This document shows positions 25,020-34,114 of a DNA stretch of 64,000 nucleotides, in pieces; the first letter of the stretch is position 1, and every line of letters begins with the position of its first letter. The position numbers and the translations under genes were made by a program. The DNA is taken from assembly GCA_021794205.1 (NCBI GenBank), contig JAJYRH010000008.1, forward strand, positions 24,396 through 88,395, read 5' to 3'. This stretch comes from a bacterium. GTDB lineage: Bacteria > Vulcanimicrobiota > Vulcanimicrobiia > Vulcanimicrobiales > Vulcanimicrobiaceae. A model generated the notes under the pieces. It was not told the DNA's origin, made no database searches, and saw only the letters and a list, made by a program, of their open reading frames with translations.

Positions 25020-25069
25020 AAATCGCTCCACACCGAGGCCTTTTGCTCGCAGGCGTCGAAACCAGAACA

Positions 25070-27232
25070 ATGCTCCAACAACGTGATGCTCTCAACGCCG
25101 TGCAAACGGCGGCTGTATCGCACGGGGACGGCCCGTGTTTGATCTTCGCCGGCGCCGGGAGCGGCAAAACCCGCGTTCTGACGCACCGTATCGCCTATCT
25201 GCTTGAAGAGCATGGTGTGGCGCCGGATTCTATTTTAGCGGTCACATTCACCAACAAAGCTGCCGGCGAGATGAAAACTCGCCTCGAGCGCATGATCGGT
25301 GCGACCGCTCGCGAGCTTTGGGTCGGCACGTTCCACGCGATGTGCGTGCGCATTCTGCGCCGCGACGGCTCGAAAATAGGCATCGAGAGCAATTTTGCGA
25401 TCGTCGACGACGGCGACCAACGGTCGCTGGTCAAAGAGATTCTCGACGAACTCGATTACGACGAACGTCAGCTCGGTACCGGGTTCTGCCTCAGCGAAAT
25501 TTCGAAGGCGAAGAACGCGTTGGTGTGGCCAGATGCGTTTGCGAAAAAGCAAAAGAATGCGCTCGGCGAGCGCCTCGCAAACGTGTATCGCGAATACGAT
25601 CGCAAGCTGCGTGAAGCGAACTCGCTCGATTTCGACGATCTCATCGTGCGCGCCATCGATCTCTTGCAGCGCGACGAAAAAACGCTTGCGAAATACCGCG
25701 CGCGTTTCTCGTATATCCTGGTCGACGAGTACCAAGATGTCAACATGGCGCAGTATACGCTCGTCTCGATGCTCGCCGGAGAACATCGCAATATCACCGT
25801 CGTCGGCGACGACGACCAGTCGATCTATTCGTGGCGCGGCAGCGACCACCGAATGATCTTGCGTTTCGAGGAAGATTTTCCGGGCGCGAAAGTGTTCAAG
25901 CTCGAAGAAAACTATCGCAGCACGCAGCACATTCTCGAAGCGGCCAATGCTTTGGTCGCCAACAATAAGACGCGGGCGAAGAAGAAGCTCTTCACCAAGC
26001 GGGCCGAGGGCGAGCCGGTCGTTGCGTACCGCGCGCCGACCGAGCGCGACGAAGGCCGCTTCGTCGTCGAAAAAGTGAAAGAACTCGTGCGCGACGGGCT
26101 CGCCTATCGCGATTTTCTCGTGCTCTATCGCACGAACGCGCAGTCGCGCATTTTCGAAGAAGCCCTGATCGCGGAGGGCATTCCCTATCGCGTCGTCGGC
26201 GGCGTCGGCTTCTACGCGCGTTCGGAGATTAAAGACGCGGTTGCCTATTTACGGTACCTCGCCAACCCGCGCGATTCGATTGCGTTCAAGCGCATTATTA
26301 ACGTGCCGCGTCGCGGGATCGGTTCGCAGACGCTCGGCGCGTTAGTTGCCGAAGCGACGCGAGCAAAAGTCGCCGTCGGCGAAGGGCTCTTCGATGCGGC
26401 GCTGCTCAAGCGCGCGGTACCGAAGAAACTCAAGGAGATGGAGCGCTTCGCCGATCTCATGCGCTCGCTCATCGAAAAGCAACGTACGCTCGGCATCGCC
26501 GATCTGTTGTTGGCCGTGCTCGAAGATTCCGGTTACGCCCGGGAGCTGCAGAGCGAAGAGACCAACGATGCGCGCGCGCGCCTCGATAACCTGCGCGAAC
26601 TCGTCGGCGTCGCTCGCGAGTACGAAGAACGTGAAGAAGAGCCGTCGCTCGACGGTTTCCTTGCGAATATTGCGCTCATCAGCGATCTCGACGCTCTCGA
26701 TCCCGAATCGTCATACGTGACGCTGATGACGCTCCACGGAGCGAAGGGCCTGGAATTCCCGGTCGTCTTTCTGACCGGCCTGGAAGAAGGCGTCTTCCCG
26801 CATACCCGCGCGCTGAGCGATACCGGCGAGCTCGAAGAAGAGCGGCGTCTCGCCTACGTCGGCGTCACCCGCGCGATGGATCGCCTCTATCTCACGCACG
26901 CACAACGGCGCATGATCTACGGCAACACCTACTCCTACCCGAAATCGCGTTTTCTCGAAGAGATTCCCAATCTCGAAACGATCGACGGTGAGGGTGCGGT
27001 CGCTCCCCGGCCCGCCGGTGGGCGTTGGCGTGAGGTGGCGATTCACGAGACCGCGGGCGCGGGCTTGGAACTCAATCTCGGGCCCGGCGATAAGGTTCGT
27101 CATCCCAAGTGGGGCGAGGGAACGATCCGGGATCTCGTCGGCGCCGGCGGCGACGGCTTGGTCACGATCGATTTTCCGAACGTCGGCGAAAAGATGCTGA
27201 TGCTCAAATACGCTCCGCTCGAACGTGTCTGA
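25070..27232 (+). CDS. pcrA: UvrD/PcrA-type superfamily 1 DNA helicase
   Basis: A 720-residue 3'-5' ATP-dependent helicase for repair and conflict resolution. Motif I GAGSGKTRVLTHR, Ia AVTFTNKAAGEMKTRL, II ILVDEYQDVN (DEYQ rather than DEFQ), III VGDDDQSIYSWRGS, IV LEENYRST, V VTLMTLHGAKGLEFPVVF and VI EEERRLAYVGVTRAMDRLYL are all present in order. The C-terminal PcrA tail with GDKVRHPKWGEGTI (tudor-like RNA polymerase-contact domain) is also intact. The ATG at 25070 gives the normal PcrA length; the open frame runs 339 bases further upstream over the preceding gene in another frame and is not coding. It overlaps dapB by 8 bases. Confidence 0.93.
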   Translation: MLQQRDALNAVQTAAVSHGDGPCLIFAGAGSGKTRVLTHRIAYLLEEHGVAPDSILAVTFTNKAAGEMKTRLERMIGATARELWVGTFHAMCVRILRRDGSKIGIESNFAIVDDGDQRSLVKEILDELDYDERQLGTGFCLSEISKAKNALVWPDAFAKKQKNALGERLANVYREYDRKLREANSLDFDDLIVRAIDLLQRDEKTLAKYRARFSYILVDEYQDVNMAQYTLVSMLAGEHRNITVVGDDDQSIYSWRGSDHRMILRFEEDFPGAKVFKLEENYRSTQHILEAANALVANNKTRAKKKLFTKRAEGEPVVAYRAPTERDEGRFVVEKVKELVRDGLAYRDFLVLYRTNAQSRIFEEALIAEGIPYRVVGGVGFYARSEIKDAVAYLRYLANPRDSIAFKRIINVPRRGIGSQTLGALVAEATRAKVAVGEGLFDAALLKRAVPKKLKEMERFADLMRSLIEKQRTLGIADLLLAVLEDSGYARELQSEETNDARARLDNLRELVGVAREYEEREEEPSLDGFLANIALISDLDALDPESSYVTLMTLHGAKGLEFPVVFLTGLEEGVFPHTRALSDTGELEEERRLAYVGVTRAMDRLYLTHAQRRMIYGNTYSYPKSRFLEEIPNLETIDGEGAVAPRPAGGRWREVAIHETAGAGLELNLGPGDKVRHPKWGEGTIRDLVGAGGDGLVTIDFPNVGEKMLMLKYAPLERV

Positions 27233-27944
27233 GGCACGGGCGCCGCTGCGCGTCGGCATCGCGGGCATCGCCGGCCGGCTCGGCCGCATCGCCGCCGACG
27301 CCGTCCGCGAGACCGACGCGCTCGAACTCGTTGGTGGTGTGGTAAGCGAACGGACGGCGCTCGATGAAGCGGCCTACGTTCGCTCGCTCGACGATTTACT
27401 CGCGCGGGGATCGATCGACGTTCTCCTCGACGTCGCAACCCAACCGGGCAGCGAGCGTTGGACGCGTGAAGCCGTTTCGCACGGCATTCCCGTGGTCAGC
27501 GGCAGCAGCGGCTGGAACGAGGCGACGCTCGACGAGATCGGCGGGATCGCCGCCGAAAAACGCGTCCCTGCGCTCTTTGTGCCGAACTTTGCTATCGGTG
27601 CGGTTGTGATGATGCGCGTCGCGGCAGAGATCGCGCGGACGTTCCCGCACGCCGAAATCGTCGAGATGCATCACGATACCAAACGCGACGCGCCCTCCGG
27701 AACGGCGAAGGTGACGGCGAAGAGAATGGAGGCGGCCGGAGCGGCGCCGGTCGTCATTCACAGCGTGCGCCTTCCCGGACTCGTCGCCCATCAGGAGGTT
27801 ATTTTCGGGAGTCGCGGCGAGGTGCTGACGGTGCGTCACGATTCGCTCTCGCGGGAATCTTTCGCCGATGGTATCGTCGCGGCGTTGCGCGGCGTGCGCC
27901 GTCTTCCGCCGGGGCTGCACGTCGGCCTCGAACTGGTCCTGTGA
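27225..27944 (+). CDS. dapB: 4-hydroxy-tetrahydrodipicolinate reductase
   Basis: A 239-residue enzyme reducing 4-hydroxy-tetrahydrodipicolinate to tetrahydrodipicolinate in the lysine/diaminopimelate pathway. Visible are the N-terminal nucleotide fold VGIAGIAGRLGRIAADA (an altered GxxGxMG, with Leu instead of Met), the catalytic EMHHDTKRDAPSGTAK block (HH and K-D-x-PSGTA) and the C-terminal HVGLELVL. It is shorter than E. coli DapB (273) mainly at the N-terminal loop regions. GTG start inside the end of pcrA; the stop overlaps the asd start (GTGA). Confidence 0.9.
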   Translation: MSEARAPLRVGIAGIAGRLGRIAADAVRETDALELVGGVVSERTALDEAAYVRSLDDLLARGSIDVLLDVATQPGSERWTREAVSHGIPVVSGSSGWNEATLDEIGGIAAEKRVPALFVPNFAIGAVVMMRVAAEIARTFPHAEIVEMHHDTKRDAPSGTAKVTAKRMEAAGAAPVVIHSVRLPGLVAHQEVIFGSRGEVLTVRHDSLSRESFADGIVAALRGVRRLPPGLHVGLELVL

Positions 27945-28945
27945 GCGCGCTTCGCGTCGGCATCGTCGGTGCGACCGGCGCGGTCGGCGAGACCTTGTTG
28001 CGGGTGCTCGAAGAGCGGCGTCTGCCGCTCGCGCACGTCGCGGCATTCGGCTCGCGCGAGCGCAGTGCGGCGGTTCGTTACGCCGGCGATTTGCTCGACG
28101 TGCGTGCGACCACCGGTGAAGCGCTCGCCGATCGCGACGTCGTGTTCTTCGCCGGGGGCGAATCGCTCGGCGAGGCATTCGTCGCCGATCTCGCTGCGCG
28201 CGGCATCTATTGTATCGACAATAACGCGACGTTTCGCCTGCACGACGATATTCCGTTGATCGTTCCCGAGATCAACGCCGCAGCCCTCGAGCGTCGGCAC
28301 CATATCCTACCCGTCGGCAATTGCACCGCAATCTTGCTCGCGCTCGCACTCGCACCGATTCGCGACGTTGCCGGGCTGCGCGAGGTAATCGTCTCGACCT
28401 ACCAGGCCGCGAGCGGCGCGGGGCGCGCCGGTCTCGACGAACTCGATGCCGCGCAGCGCGCGCTCGCCCTTGGCGAGCCCGAAACGCCCGCGCTCGTTTT
28501 CCCGGCGCCGCTCGCGCGCAACGTGGTTCCGCAGATCGGAACGTTCGACGCCGACGGGTGGAGCGGTGAGGAACGGAAGGTCGCCGCCGAGACGCGCAAG
28601 ATGCTCGGATTGCCGGATTTGCACGTGAGCGCGACCTGCGTGCGCGTTCCGGTCCGTACCGCGCATGCCGAGTCGATCGTCGTACGCACGGAGCGCCCGA
28701 CCGATATCTCCGCGCTCCGCGCCGCCTTCGAACGCGCGCCGGGGCTGCGGTTTCATGCCGAGGGGATCGTGACGCCGCGCGAGGTGGAAGGGGGCGACGC
28801 GGTTCACGTCGCGCGGCTCCGTGCCGACGGCGCGGAAGGCACGCGATTCGCGCTCTGGTGCGTCGGCGATCAACTCCGCAAGGGTGCGGCGACGAACGCC
28901 GTGCAGTTGTTAGAACTTTTGCTCGCGCGAGGATTTCTTGGATGA
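27941..28945 (+). CDS. asd: Aspartate-semialdehyde dehydrogenase
   Basis: A 334-residue NADPH-dependent enzyme making aspartate semialdehyde from aspartyl phosphate. The N-terminal VGIVGATGAVGETLLRVLEER motif, the catalytic cysteine in LPVGNCTAI, the STYQAASGAGRAG loop and the ATCVRVPV block with its catalytic His replaced by the family's usual arrangement (RVPVRTAH) are all present. It matches the Gram-positive/archaeal-type short Asd. It overlaps dapB by 4 bases and lysC by 4 (ATGA), so the lysine genes are translated as a coupled set. Confidence 0.93.
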   Translation: MSALRVGIVGATGAVGETLLRVLEERRLPLAHVAAFGSRERSAAVRYAGDLLDVRATTGEALADRDVVFFAGGESLGEAFVADLAARGIYCIDNNATFRLHDDIPLIVPEINAAALERRHHILPVGNCTAILLALALAPIRDVAGLREVIVSTYQAASGAGRAGLDELDAAQRALALGEPETPALVFPAPLARNVVPQIGTFDADGWSGEERKVAAETRKMLGLPDLHVSATCVRVPVRTAHAESIVVRTERPTDISALRAAFERAPGLRFHAEGIVTPREVEGGDAVHVARLRADGAEGTRFALWCVGDQLRKGAATNAVQLLELLLARGFLG

Positions 28946-30177
28946 GTGCCGCTCCGCGCATCGCCGTCATGAAGTTCGGCGGCACCTCGGTCGCAACGTC
29001 CGAACAACGCGCGCACGTGGTGGAGCGCGTTCGCGATGCATTGTCGGCGAACTTCGCTCCCGTGCTGGTGGTTTCGGCGATGGGACGCGCACCCGCGCCC
29101 TACTCCACCGACGCGCTGCTCGCGCTGCTCGACGGCGAGAGCGCGACGCCCGAAAGCGATCTGCTGCTTTCGTGCGGTGAAAATATCGCCGCCGCGGTGG
29201 TGGCGAAGCATCTTCGCGACAACGGCATCGTCGCGCGAGCGTTCACCGGGCGCGAAGCGGGGATCCTCACCGACGCACGTTACGGGAACGCACGCATCGG
29301 TGCGGTCGATCCGACCGCGCTCCTCGGAGCGATCGCGGCGGGATACGTGCCCGTCGTCACCGGGTTTCAAGGCGCGAGCGCGGACGGTTCGACGACGACG
29401 CTCGGGCGCGGGGGGAGCGACCTGACCGCCGTAGCGATCGGCGACGCACTCGATGCCGAACGAATCGATATCTACACCGACGTCAGCGGCGCGATGACCG
29501 CAGATCCTCGCCGCATCGAGCGCGCGCGCACGATCGCTCGCGCTTCGCTGGAAGAGATGGCCGAGCTCGCGACCCACGGAGCGAAAGTGATGCACGCGGT
29601 CGCCGCCGAGTACGCGCGGGAGCGGGAGCGCACCTATGCCATCAAAGGCCTTACCAGCGATCGAGGAACCCTCGTCGTCGAAAGCCTGCGTCACGACGCG
29701 CCGGTGACCGGCGTTGCGGTGAGCGACCGGCTGACGTGGGTGCGCGTCATTCGCGGTGATATCGAATCGCCGAAACGGCGCATGCAGGTCGAACTCGAAA
29801 TGTTTGCTCGCGTCGCGGATGCCGGTATTTCGATCGATCAGGTCGCGATCAATCAATCGGGCGTCTCGTTCGTCGTCGAAGGTGACCGCGGAAGCGAATT
29901 GCGGGCGTTGCTCGGCGATCTCAACCTCGCCGTTCGCGTGCGCGAGGGCTGCGCCAAACTCTCCATCGTCGGTGCGGGCATGCGCGAACTGCCCGGAGTC
30001 GTTTTGCGGGTCGTCGAAGCTTTGAGCGCCGAAAACGTCGAGGTCATTCACCTCACCGACAGCAACGTCACGATTTCGGTCCTCGTTCCGGCGTCGGACG
30101 CGGCACGTGCCGAACGCGCGGTCTTCGATGCATTCGAGCTCGCAGAGCAGAAAGTGATGAGCGGTGAAACTCGGTAG
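28942..30177 (+). CDS. lysC: Aspartokinase
   Basis: A 411-residue monofunctional aspartate kinase. The N-terminal KFGGTSVATSEQR substrate loop, the TLGRGGSDLTAVAIGDAL nucleotide block and YTDVSGAMTADPRRI are classical. Two ACT domains follow from about residue 265 (starting around TGVAVSDRLTWVRV and LSIVGAGMRELPGV), which normally bind lysine and/or threonine for feedback inhibition. The start at 28942 gives the canonical N-terminus; the open frame begins 84 bases earlier within asd. The end overlaps dapA by 14 bases. Confidence 0.94.
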   Translation: MSAAPRIAVMKFGGTSVATSEQRAHVVERVRDALSANFAPVLVVSAMGRAPAPYSTDALLALLDGESATPESDLLLSCGENIAAAVVAKHLRDNGIVARAFTGREAGILTDARYGNARIGAVDPTALLGAIAAGYVPVVTGFQGASADGSTTTLGRGGSDLTAVAIGDALDAERIDIYTDVSGAMTADPRRIERARTIARASLEEMAELATHGAKVMHAVAAEYARERERTYAIKGLTSDRGTLVVESLRHDAPVTGVAVSDRLTWVRVIRGDIESPKRRMQVELEMFARVADAGISIDQVAINQSGVSFVVEGDRGSELRALLGDLNLAVRVREGCAKLSIVGAGMRELPGVVLRVVEALSAENVEVIHLTDSNVTISVLVPASDAARAERAVFDAFELAEQKVMSGETR

Positions 30178-31042
30178 CATACTCACGGCGATGATCACGC
30201 CGTTCGATAGTAGCGGCGCGCTCGACGTCGCGGAAGCGAAGCGTTTGGCGCGCTGGCTCGTCGATCGTGGAAACGACGGATTGGTCGTTGCGGGATCGAC
30301 CGGCGAAGGGATGGCGCTCGACGAAGGCGAGCGCTTGGAACTCGTCGCCGCCGTGAAAGAGAGCGTCGGAAACGATGCCTGCGTCATCGCCAATGCCGGC
30401 ACGAACGAAACCCGCGGATCGGTCGAGGCGGCGCGCGGCATGCAGGCGGCGGGAGCCGATGCGTTACTCGCCGTCGTTCCCTATTACAACAAGCCGACGC
30501 AGAGCGGTTTGCTCGCGCATTTCGGTGCGATCGCCGAGGCGACCGATCTTCCGATTGCGATCTATAATATTCCCGGCCGTACGGCGACCAATATGCTTCC
30601 GGCCACGCTCGTCGAACTCGCGCGCCGACACGCCAACATCGTCGGCGTGAAAGAGTCGAGCGGCGATCTCAAACAATTCGCGACGATCCTCCGCGACCGC
30701 CCCGAGGGCTTCCAGTTTCTCGTCGGCGACGATCACCTCTATCTGCCGGGGCTCGCGCTCGGGGCCGACGGCATCGTCGGCGTGGCGACGCACCTGTGCT
30801 CGCGCGAATTTCGCGCGATGCGCGATGCATTTCGCGCGGGCCGGGTTGAAGAAGCCGCGCGCATTCACACCTCGCTGCTCGAACTCTTCGAGTTGCTCTT
30901 CACGGTGAGCAATCCGATTCCGGTGAAATGGGCGATGGGCGAACTCGGCTTTGCCGTCGGATCCTGCCGCCTCCCGCTCGATGCGATGCCCGCGGATCTC
31001 GCACGGCGCCTGAAGCCGTTGCTCGCCGCATACGCCGCGTGA
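30164..31042 (+). CDS. dapA: 4-hydroxy-tetrahydrodipicolinate synthase
   Basis: A 292-residue TIM-barrel class I aldolase condensing pyruvate with aspartate semialdehyde. The AMITPFDSSGALD entry, VAGSTGEGMALDEGE phosphate-like loop, the conserved Tyr in VVPYYNKPTQSG, NIPGRTATNM, and the Schiff-base lysine in VGVKESSGDL are all present. GTG start. It shares 4 bases (GTGA) with the next gene. Confidence 0.95.
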   Translation: MKLGSILTAMITPFDSSGALDVAEAKRLARWLVDRGNDGLVVAGSTGEGMALDEGERLELVAAVKESVGNDACVIANAGTNETRGSVEAARGMQAAGADALLAVVPYYNKPTQSGLLAHFGAIAEATDLPIAIYNIPGRTATNMLPATLVELARRHANIVGVKESSGDLKQFATILRDRPEGFQFLVGDDHLYLPGLALGADGIVGVATHLCSREFRAMRDAFRAGRVEEAARIHTSLLELFELLFTVSNPIPVKWAMGELGFAVGSCRLPLDAMPADLARRLKPLLAAYAA

Positions 31043-31803
31043 CGGGGGCCCTCGCATCGGTCGAGGTGCTCGGGTGTCGCCTCGATTGCGTCGATATCGA
31101 TGAGGCGACCGCGCGTATCCTCGCGTTCGCGCACGGCGATCGCCCCGCGCAGGTCGTCACGCTCGGAACCGAGATGGTCGTCGCGGCGCAACGCGATGCG
31201 CGTTTTCGGGCGACGCTCGGCGCGAGCGCGCTCAACGTCTGCGACACGGTCGGCGTGCTCGCCGCCGCTCGTCGGCGCGGCGCACGCATTTCGGCGCGCG
31301 TGACCGGCGTCGAACTGCTCGAACGCCTCTGTGCCGCAGCAGCAAACGAGGCGCTTCCGATCTATCTCCTCGGCGGGGCGCCCGGCGTCGCGATCGAGGC
31401 GGCACAACGGTTGGCGGAGCGCTTTCCGGGTCTGCGCGTCGCCGGCGCCGCCGATGGATATTTTCCCGTCGATCGCTCCGCAGCGGTCGCCGAAGCGATC
31501 GCGCGAAGCGGCGCGCGGCTGCTCTTCGTCGGGTTGGGCTCGCCGCGCCAAGAGCTCTGGCTCGCCGATTACCTCGCCGCAAGCGGCGCCGGGGCGGGGA
31601 TCGGAGTCGGCGGGGCCTTCGACGCCATCGTCGGGCGGGTACCGCGCGCGCCGGAGCGCTGGCAGCGCCTCAATTTCGAATGGCTCTATCGCCTGCTTCG
31701 AGAACCCCATCGGTGGCGGCGCCAGCTCGCGCTGCCGCAATTTCTCGCTCTCGTTCTCATCGACGAAGTGCGTGCATCATTAGGAGGACGGCGAAGACCA
31801 TGA
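31039..31803 (+). CDS. WecG/TagA/CpsF-family glycosyltransferase (GT26)
   Basis: A 254-residue enzyme of the family that adds N-acetylmannosamine-type sugars to lipid-linked precursors at the inner membrane face. Visible are VVTLGTEMVVAAQRD, RVTGVELLERLC, the YLLGGAPGVAIEAAQRLAERFPGL block, LLFVGLGSPRQELWLADY and IGVGGAFDAIVGRVPRAPERWQRLNFEWLYRL, all GT26 hallmarks. The usual N-A-D-G catalytic stretch is replaced by NVCDTVGVL, so the expected catalytic Asp may be shifted. GTG start overlapping dapA, stop overlapping the next start (ATGA). Confidence 0.85.
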   Translation: MTGALASVEVLGCRLDCVDIDEATARILAFAHGDRPAQVVTLGTEMVVAAQRDARFRATLGASALNVCDTVGVLAAARRRGARISARVTGVELLERLCAAAANEALPIYLLGGAPGVAIEAAQRLAERFPGLRVAGAADGYFPVDRSAAVAEAIARSGARLLFVGLGSPRQELWLADYLAASGAGAGIGVGGAFDAIVGRVPRAPERWQRLNFEWLYRLLREPHRWRRQLALPQFLALVLIDEVRASLGGRRRP

Positions 31804-32819
31804 AGGCGATGATTCTCGCGGGCGGGCTCTCGACGCGGCTCTATCCGCTCACCCGCCAGGTCCCCAAACCCTTGGTTCCCGTCGCCGGCGAACCGAACGC
31901 CGCGCATGTGATTCGGTATCTCAAGCGCTACGGTTTTAATGAAATTGCGATCAATATTTTCTATCTTCCCGATGCGATCCGCGAAGCGCTCGGTGATGGC
32001 TCGCGATTCGGCGTCCATCTGGAGTACCTGCACGAACGCGAGCTGATGGGGAGTGCTGGCGCGCTCAAGCAGATGGAGTCCTATTTTTCCGATAGCGATG
32101 ATTTTATTGTCGTCGGCTGCGACGACCTCACCGATCTTCCCCTCGACGCGTTGCTCGCGCGGCACCGCGCAAACCGAGCGATCGCCACGATTGGCCTCGT
32201 ACCGCGCGAACGTGTCGATCAGTACGGCGTCGTCGTGCTCGACGACGACGAACGCATCGTCGGCTTTCAGGAAAAGCCCGCGCTCGGAACCGAGCGTAGC
32301 CGGCTGGTCAACACCGGAATCTACGCCTTTTCACGGTCGATCTTCAATGAGATTCCGGCGGCGACGTTCTACGATTTCGGCAAGCAAGTCTTCCCGGCGC
32401 TGGAGGCCGCGCGCGCGGCATTCTTTGGTTTTCGCGCGCCCGAAGCGTATTGGTCGGATATCGGTACGCCCGAGGAATATCGGCGCGCGACCTACGACGT
32501 GCTCGAAGGGCGTTTCGTGCCCATCGGCGCGCGCCCCGTCGGCGTCGCCGAGGATGCCGAGATCGCCACGGGGGCGCGTATCGAGGGGAAGGTGTGGATC
32601 GGTGCTGGAGCGCGGATCGAGCGCGGTGCGCACGTCGTCGGCCCGAGCGTCGTCGGGGTCGGCGCGAGCGTCGGGCGCGATGCGCTCGTCGAACGCAGCG
32701 TGCTCTGGGATCGCGCCGAGATCGGCGCCGGTTCGCGGCTGCGCGACGCGCTCGTCGGGCTCGACTATCGCGTCGAAGCGGGTAGCGAGCTGATCGCGTG
32801 TTCGGTCGCAAATGAATGA
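31800..32819 (+). CDS. Sugar-1-phosphate nucleotidyltransferase (second copy)
   Basis: A 339-residue protein with AGGLSTRLYPLTRQVPKPL, LMGSAGALKQ, FIVVGCDDLTDLPL (metal-binding acid pair), EKPALGTE and a C-terminal beta-helix of hexapeptide repeats from about 250. It is of the ManC/GlmU-like class and a paralogue of the enzyme at 21770; the nucleotide loop differs (STRLYPLT instead of GTRLRPLT). A strong AGGAGG stands 13 bases before the ATG inside the wecG-like gene. With the GT26 gene it probably supplies an activated sugar for a surface glycan. Confidence 0.85.
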   Translation: MKAMILAGGLSTRLYPLTRQVPKPLVPVAGEPNAAHVIRYLKRYGFNEIAINIFYLPDAIREALGDGSRFGVHLEYLHERELMGSAGALKQMESYFSDSDDFIVVGCDDLTDLPLDALLARHRANRAIATIGLVPRERVDQYGVVVLDDDERIVGFQEKPALGTERSRLVNTGIYAFSRSIFNEIPAATFYDFGKQVFPALEAARAAFFGFRAPEAYWSDIGTPEEYRRATYDVLEGRFVPIGARPVGVAEDAEIATGARIEGKVWIGAGARIERGAHVVGPSVVGVGASVGRDALVERSVLWDRAEIGAGSRLRDALVGLDYRVEAGSELIACSVANE

Positions 32820-32864
32820 TCGGCACGCCCTTGACGCGTTCGTGCGAGCGCGTGAAGGACGGGT

Positions 32865-33476
32865 ATGTTCGACCGCGCCCTCGATCTGCTCTTTCCGCCG
32901 CGTTGCCTTCTCTGTGGGCGAATCGGCGAAGCGCTCTGCATGGACTGCGCGCCGAATCGCGCGCCGTTGCGCCGCACGCTCGGTGATATCGAGGTTCGCG
33001 CGCTCGGTCCGTACGACGGCGCGTGGAGGCGAGCGGTGCTTGCATTGAAGGAAGGGCGCCGCGATCTCGCCGCAGTCCTCGGCGCGCGTTTGGGCGCCGC
33101 GCTCGCTAGCGACGACGTCCATTTGGTCGGCATTCCTACCAGCGCATCGCGCCGCATGCGCCGCGGTTTCGATGGCGGGGAGTGCCTTGCGTCGCTTGCG
33201 GCCCACGCCGACGGACGGATGGCGAGCCGCGCATTGATCTTCGCCGCGCGCGATCGGCAGCGCGGCCGCTCGCGCGCCGAACGGCTCGAAGCGCGCGGCC
33301 GCTTTCGTGCGAGCGAGATGCTCGCAGCGGGAACGCGCGTGACCCTGATCGACGACGTCTGTACCACCGGGGCGACGCTCGCAGATGCCGCATTCGCGCT
33401 GCGCGCTCGGGGTGCGATCGTCGAACGCGCCGTGGTCGTCGCACTTACCGATGCGAGCCGAAAGCGCCCGCGATGA
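32865..33476 (+). CDS. ComF-family phosphoribosyltransferase-like protein
   Basis: A 203-residue protein with the ComF layout: an N-terminal zinc knuckle (Cys14, Cys17, Cys25, Cys28), the LKEGRRDLA segment, and a C-terminal PRPP-binding loop VTLIDDVCTTGATLADAA. ComF proteins act in DNA uptake in competent bacteria and have other, poorly understood roles. ComFC-type proteins are usually near 220-240 residues; this one lacks part of the middle helical segment. It overlaps the next gene by 4 bases (ATGA). Confidence 0.82.
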   Translation: MFDRALDLLFPPRCLLCGRIGEALCMDCAPNRAPLRRTLGDIEVRALGPYDGAWRRAVLALKEGRRDLAAVLGARLGAALASDDVHLVGIPTSASRRMRRGFDGGECLASLAAHADGRMASRALIFAARDRQRGRSRAERLEARGRFRASEMLAAGTRVTLIDDVCTTGATLADAAFALRARGAIVERAVVVALTDASRKRPR

Positions 33477-34114
33477 AAGCGATCGCCCTCTCCGCTGCGA
33501 TATCCCTCGACGGCTTTCTCGATGACGATCGTACGGAGCGGCTCGTACTCTCGAGCCCGGAAGATTTTGCGGAAGTGCGGAGCCTCCGCTCGGAGCACGA
33601 TGCCATTTTGGTGGGGGCGGAGACGATCCGCCGCGACGATCCATCCTTGCGGGGGAGCGGCGTGCAACCGCGCCGCGTGACCCTAACGCGCAGCGGTGCG
33701 ATTCCGCAGGAGGCGCGCTTCTTCGCTGCCGAGGGTGGCGATCGCAGCATCGTGCTCGCGCCGCGCGATGCGTTCGCCGCGGTGCGCGAACGGATCGGCG
33801 AACGCGCGGAGGTGATCTCCCTCGAACGCGAGGATGCGCGGGGTATCGTTGCGGCGCTGGAACGCCGAGGTATCTCGAGCCTCTTCGTCGAGGGCGGGAC
33901 GCGCGTGTTGACGATGTTTCTCTCGGCGGGGCTCTTCACGCGCCTGCGCCTTTCGATCGCGCCGTTCTTTCTCGGCGCGCATGGCCGGGCGCACTTCGTC
34001 GAGCCGGCGAGCTTTCCGCACGACAAAGATCGTCGTCTGCATCTGCTCGCGGTGCGTACTCTGGGGAACTGTGCCGTCCTCGACTTTGAGAATACTGACG
34101 ATGTCCTCCGTTGA
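33473..34114 (+). CDS. RibD C-terminal-type reductase (stand-alone)
   Basis: A 213-residue DHFR-like protein matching the reductase half of RibD, which reduces the ribosyl side chain of the aminouracil intermediate in riboflavin synthesis. Visible are LSAAISLDGFLDD, ILVGAETIRRDDPSL, SLFVEGGTRVLTMFL and LSIAPFFLG. No deaminase domain is attached; it is the next gene, so the order is reductase then deaminase, opposite to that of fused RibD. It overlaps comF by 4 bases and the deaminase by 14. Confidence 0.85.
   Translation: MKAIALSAAISLDGFLDDDRTERLVLSSPEDFAEVRSLRSEHDAILVGAETIRRDDPSLRGSGVQPRRVTLTRSGAIPQEARFFAAEGGDRSIVLAPRDAFAAVRERIGERAEVISLEREDARGIVAALERRGISSLFVEGGTRVLTMFLSAGLFTRLRLSIAPFFLGAHGRAHFVEPASFPHDKDRRLHLLAVRTLGNCAVLDFENTDDVLR

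Noticed and set aside
24731..25069. Upstream extension of the PcrA reading frame
   Set aside because: It overlaps the glycosidase-like gene in another frame and encodes Arg-rich noise; the ATG at 25070 gives normal PcrA length.
28870..30441. 523-codon minus-strand frame opposite lysC
   Set aside because: Shadow of the high-GC third-codon-position bias; lysC is certain.
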